A stretch of 64,000 nt of DNA. Origin: Calliopum simillimum (Eukaryota; Arthropoda; Insecta; Diptera; Lauxaniidae). The notes beneath the pieces are model-generated. The model was not told the DNA's origin. It saw only the letters and a program-made list of their open reading frames with translations, and did no database searches. Position numbers and translations under genes: made by a program. Location of the stretch: assembly GCA_951812925.1 (NCBI GenBank), contig OX638369.1, positions 18,939,329 through 19,003,328 on the forward strand. The letters run 5' to 3'. Of the stretch, positions 60,783 to 64,000 are shown piece after piece; within the stretch, counting starts at the first letter, position 1, and each line of letters begins with the position of its first letter.

Positions 60783-62093
60783 ATGTTAAACGTATCGTGG
60801 ATTCATGGGCTAAGGAAGGAGGAATTAATCCTCTATTGCGAGGAATTTACCCTCGAAACTTCAGGCACTCTGGATGAGCTCCGTAAGCGCCTGAAAACAT
60901 TCGTAGCGGAGGGAAAACATGCGCCAGAAGCAATCACGCGTCTCACCGAGTTACAAACGATTCACAAGCGTCCGAGTTCCCCACATCCAGCGATGCTACA
61001 AACGAAAACCGCTACTGGCCTAGAAGGTGACACCGCAGACCACAAAGTTGCTGCAAATAACCCAGACGAAGGAAATTCAGAGAAATCAGAGGGCAACGAA
61101 GCTATCACTGAGCCACCACTGGAACAAGGCAAACTTTCAGATAAAGCCGCCACGAGCTCCACCAAACTGTACTCTACCGTCGAGGAGCAAGGAAAATCCG
61201 AGAGTGACAGTGTTACCATCACTGTGCCAACACCGCCACGTCGAGGACTACAACTGGGAGCTACGACGAGTTACACAACCTACGCGTATAACCCCTCCGT
61301 CATGGAACAGGTGCGGAAATGGGGTGTCAAATACGATGGGGTCAGCGAACCCCTGGCGTTCATCGAAAGAGTAGAGGAACTAGCGGCGGCGTATGGTCTT
61401 GACATCAACCATGTTCCTCGGACGATGCCAGGGCTACTACAAGAGAAAGCGCTAGCCTGGTTCCGGAACAATACCCAAGCCTGGACCACGTGGGAAAGTT
61501 TCAGGCAGTGTTTCCTGAAATATTTCCTGCCTCCTCGGTATTTCGAGAATCTGGATGATAAAATCCGCACTCGGCTGCAGGAGCCCCAGGAAAAATTCAA
61601 AGACTTCGTCTTAACGCTACAAACCCTTATGCGGCACGCCGGCTACAGTGAAGAACAACAAATCGAGCGCATCTTCCGGAATTGTGCTGCAGAGTATCAG
61701 TGGTACATTAAAAGGAGAGACTTCACCTCCTTAGCTGACCTAATCTCGTTAGCAGATGACCTCGAGTGTATTCGGCAACGGGAGCGAGTACCACCGGTAG
61801 AGAGACAACCAGGGCGGTTGCAACCAGCGACAGCGACGACGCGTGGCGAGCTAAACCGCATGTTAACCCAAACTACTGGAAATCGGATTGGAGTACGAAC
61901 CGCCTGCTACCGTTGCGGGCGCGATGGACACTTTGCGAGGGAATGCCGGGAGTCTCAGCGACTATGGTGCTGGGTATGTGGTAAGCCAGGGATACGAACA
62001 ATTGATTGCTGTCGTGCGTCGGGAAACGCAAACGGAGGCTGCACCGAGCGAGGGGTCGCAGGCGCTCCAGAAGAGTCCCCTCGCCCATCATAG
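60783..62093 (+). CDS. gag: Gag polyprotein of the LTR retrotransposon
   Basis: The 436-residue frame is intact. It starts at the first ATG after the A-rich leader. Residues about 5-45 (LRKEELILYCEEF...LDELRKRL) resemble a SAP-like helix-extended-loop-helix motif. A charged linker follows. Residues about 170-310 match the retrotransposon Gag/capsid family (EPLAFIERVEELAAAYG, ALAWFRNNTQAW, FRQCFLKYFLPPRY). Two zinc knuckles close the protein: CYRCGRDGHFAREC (375-388, a perfect CX2CX4HX4C) and CWVCGKPGIRTIDC (396-409), whose His is replaced by Ile. Gag builds the virus-like particle and binds the RNA. Its last 88 bases overlap the protease frame, with a slippery site at 62021. Integrity and GC content suggest a recent copy. 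Confidence 0.93.
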   Translation: MLNVSWIHGLRKEELILYCEEFTLETSGTLDELRKRLKTFVAEGKHAPEAITRLTELQTIHKRPSSPHPAMLQTKTATGLEGDTADHKVAANNPDEGNSEKSEGNEAITEPPLEQGKLSDKAATSSTKLYSTVEEQGKSESDSVTITVPTPPRRGLQLGATTSYTTYAYNPSVMEQVRKWGVKYDGVSEPLAFIERVEELAAAYGLDINHVPRTMPGLLQEKALAWFRNNTQAWTTWESFRQCFLKYFLPPRYFENLDDKIRTRLQEPQEKFKDFVLTLQTLMRHAGYSEEQQIERIFRNCAAEYQWYIKRRDFTSLADLISLADDLECIRQRERVPPVERQPGRLQPATATTRGELNRMLTQTTGNRIGVRTACYRCGRDGHFARECRESQRLWCWVCGKPGIRTIDCCRASGNANGGCTERGVAGAPEESPRPS

Positions 62094-64000
62094 TTCCACC
62101 ACGTATTACCTGCAGAAGAGTTTTCGTCAATATCAGCATTGGCGGAAAGGAGGTGTCGGCGACCATCGACACGGGGGCCACAGTAAGTTTCGTGTCCGAA
62201 GCATTTGCTGCCCAAATTGAAGATAAGGTTACACGAGTGTCCTACAACGGGGACGTAGCACTGGCAGACGGAACCATTCGACTTTTGCATTCAGCGATCC
62301 AAACAAAGGTGGTCTACAACGACAGAAGTGGGACACTTCAGTTCATCGTGATGCCTGAGGCCACCGACGACGTAGTTCTAGGTCTCGACTTTTTAACCTA
62401 CAGCGGCACCACGATCATCGTGGGAAACGCTCAAATCACGTTAGGCCAGCCATTTTCATCTCAAAACCATCACTTACAGGCGGAATGCACCCCCGGGACA
62501 CAAAATCACCATCAAAATCATCGTAGCGCGGAACCGAGGAAATTGCAGATTGAGACCCCACCGCGACCCCAACGCGTCGGGTCACAATGCCACCGCCGTA
62601 GCCCAGCTACAGCTTCAACTAGATCAAGGACACAGCAGGACGTACAACGGCCGCGGCACCACCCATATGAACGGAGCCCACAGCAAGAAGACAGGCCGCG
62701 ACCAGCACAGGATCCACCGCCCGCGCAAGCCAGCGCAAGACTAACAAACGTAAAAATGAGCCGAGAACCACCAATGCCAGACGAGGAGACGCTCAGACGT
62801 CTCAATCAGAGAGCCAGGGAGGCCAACGAGCGGCGGCCGCCTACTTGTCTGGGTTTTAATCACCACATGAGGTCAGCGACAGGAGAGAGGGTGTCAAGGA
62901 TAAACCAACCTCGGAGAGCGGCCGATTCGCACACCGAACGCAGACAGCCCACTACAGCACGGGAGCGCATTTTTCAGGACCACGCGGAAACAACCGTCAA
63001 GGCCCCATATCTGGCTGAGAGTCACCGTATAGCCAATCACCAGGACTCACCGACCACCTCGACCTACGCGAGCGGTCAGCGAACAACACCCAGACACCAT
63101 AGCCAACCACCAACACCAGTGGCCTCCGCCTCCACAAGCCATCAGCGAACCACAGCCGCTTCGACCTCCAGACACAAGAGCCAAGTACCGACACCATCGG
63201 CATCGGCCTCTACGAGCCGATCGCGAACTACGACTACGTCTACATCACATAGCCGCAGCCAAGCCTCAACGCCAGCAACTTCGGCCGCGAAAAGCCGCCA
63301 GCACCGAACATCAGCATCATCTACACCACTTCGTTCTGTTTTTTCCGACACCACCAACCAACACAGATCATCGCCAGCCAGTCACCAGCCATCAACAACG
63401 TCATCCTCTCGATACCATCGACCACCAGCTCAGACAGGTCGCGTTGCAACACCACCAAGAAACCGGTCCAGACGCCATACCGCCGAGAGATCCTCGCGCC
63501 GGAACCGAGCTGGGCCAAATGTCGGACCACGCCGCAGACACAGGAACACGGCACCACGTAACTGCACACCGCCGACTACGCGGCCGCGAACGACTCCGAC
63601 ACCGCCAAGGTCACGCCCGGCTGAACCACCGTCATCGCAAGCAACAACACCGCAAGCAACAACACCGCAAGCAACAACACTGCAACAGCAGCTGCTTCCG
63701 GATACGGTCGAGCAATTCGGTCGGACAGAGCAGGCGTGTTCACCGCCTCGCGAAAAACTTCCGACCCCAGCCGTAAACACACAGTCTAAGCTAGTGTTTG
63801 AATCGACGGCACGACCTCGTAGTCATGCACAATGTGGCAGGGCCAACGTTCAGGAGACGCGCCCACTGCCCTCGGATGTCCTCGATCCGGGTGCCGTGTC
63901 AACCGATGACGACGACGAGTCCATAGGGTGGTTAGGAATTGCAGAGGATCCGACTTGGGAGTTAGAAGAAACCGAGAACCATTGGCAACTCGAACGACGG
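62006..64000 (+). CDS. pol: Pro-Pol polyprotein, partial: protease and long linker
   Basis: The frame lies -1 to gag and opens after a TGA at 62003-62005. It has no stop through the window end, about 665 codons. It lacks a suitable start and would be made by -1 frameshifting. The aspartic protease spans about 62120-62400: VSATIDTGATVSFVSE carries the catalytic DTG (62168-62176) and VVLGLDFL is the conserved C-terminal motif. After it comes a remarkable linker of some 500 residues rich in Ser, Thr, Pro, Arg, His and Gln, including tandem SQATTPQATTPQATT at about 63634-63680 and an acidic patch (STDDDDES) near 63910. Reverse transcriptase, RNase H and integrase should follow outside the window. 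The reading frame is in the + strand; the opposite-strand ORFs are shadows. Confidence 0.88.
   Translation, partial: MLSCVGKRKRRLHRARGRRRSRRVPSPIIVPPRITCRRVFVNISIGGKEVSATIDTGATVSFVSEAFAAQIEDKVTRVSYNGDVALADGTIRLLHSAIQTKVVYNDRSGTLQFIVMPEATDDVVLGLDFLTYSGTTIIVGNAQITLGQPFSSQNHHLQAECTPGTQNHHQNHRSAEPRKLQIETPPRPQRVGSQCHRRSPATASTRSRTQQDVQRPRHHPYERSPQQEDRPRPAQDPPPAQASARLTNVKMSREPPMPDEETLRRLNQRAREANERRPPTCLGFNHHMRSATGERVSRINQPRRAADSHTERRQPTTARERIFQDHAETTVKAPYLAESHRIANHQDSPTTSTYASGQRTTPRHHSQPPTPVASASTSHQRTTAASTSRHKSQVPTPSASASTSRSRTTTTSTSHSRSQASTPATSAAKSRQHRTSASSTPLRSVFSDTTNQHRSSPASHQPSTTSSSRYHRPPAQTGRVATPPRNRSRRHTAERSSRRNRAGPNVGPRRRHRNTAPRNCTPPTTRPRTTPTPPRSRPAEPPSSQATTPQATTPQATTLQQQLLPDTVEQFGRTEQACSPPREKLPTPAVNTQSKLVFESTARPRSHAQCGRANVQETRPLPSDVLDPGAVSTDDDDESIGWLGIAEDPTWELEETENHWQLERR
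62021..62027 (+). promoter_or_regulatory. Slippery heptamer G GGA AAC for -1 frameshifting
   Basis: GGGAAAC is in phase as X XXY YYZ with gag codons GGA (62022-62024) and AAC (62025-62027). It falls inside the 88 bp overlap between gag and the protease frame, 16 bp downstream of the last stop in the -1 frame. It is the heptamer class known from retroviral gag-pro or gag-pol junctions. The GC-rich sequence downstream could form the stimulatory structure; none was computed. Confidence 0.8.

Noticed and set aside
62518..63782. Long minus-strand frames in the GC-rich 3' part
   Set aside because: They are shadows of the open pro-pol frame on the + strand; high GC leaves few stops.
1..64000. CRISPR arrays, bacterial operons, phage or prophage genes
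   Set aside because: No prokaryotic gene structure was seen; the repeats are transposon arms and microsatellites of an insect genome.

Overview
This is a window of eukaryotic, AT-rich, non-coding-dominated DNA, most likely from a brachyceran fly (a tephritid, muscid or similar dipteran). The main argument is the content of mobile elements. There are four copies of a DINE-1/Helentron-like repeat carrying the dipteran 'mini-me' core (a run of CAGACAGACGGACATGG followed by an ATATATA tract), a mariner-type relic, insect-type non-LTR retrotransposons and a Ty3/Gypsy-like LTR element. Fly-style (CAA)n, (CTG)n and TATGTA microsatellites support the same reading. No intact host protein gene, rRNA or CRISPR array could be recognised. 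The window may lie in a very large intron or an intergenic region.

Layout. 1-9.5 kb: unique-looking AT-rich DNA with one MITE (4403-4668), a field of degenerate TTTGTCCAC-type motifs (5.2-7.7 kb) and the first copy of a roughly 350 bp dispersed repeat. 9.5-17 kb: three DINE-1-like copies (two forward, one reverse, the last inserted in a TGTTCAATG minisatellite), a palindromic MITE and a second copy of the 350 bp repeat. 17-30 kb: microsatellites, two long direct repeats (20.4-21.2 kb), a TTTTAGTAC tandem array, foldback elements and a degenerate array with a period of about 0.5 kb (26.6-28.6 kb). 30-33.4 kb: a fourth DINE-1-like copy split by a 1.37 kb TIR transposon, which itself contains a third, nested inverted-repeat element. 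34.7-38.5 kb: a tRNA-like SINE candidate, a minus-strand LINE relic with an RNase H domain, a near-perfect 1.97 kb palindrome and a small MITE. 38.8-49.6 kb: several foldback/MITE elements, including a 1.5 kb TIR element with internal 113 bp and 108 bp tandem arrays and a 580 bp Foldback-like element with a perfect 9 bp target duplication. 52.4-54.9 kb: a decayed mariner-family transposase next to Helitron-like repeats.

55-64 kb: a possible small exon or smORF (55578-55857), then a CR1/Jockey-like LINE fragment broken by a stop and a frameshift. That LINE is cut at 57942 by a Ty3/Gypsy-like LTR retrotransposon that runs to the window end. Its visible parts are an unusually long 2.03 kb LTR with internal degenerate repeats, a tRNA-Lys-type primer binding site, an A-rich leader, an intact gag, a canonical G GGA AAC slippery heptamer in the gag/pro overlap, an aspartic protease, and a very long Ser/Thr/Pro/Arg/His-rich linker still open at the window edge. 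It is the only element here with long intact reading frames, so it is probably young.

Coordinates of repeat elements were read by eye from matching arms; ends may be off by a few bases unless a target duplication is quoted.
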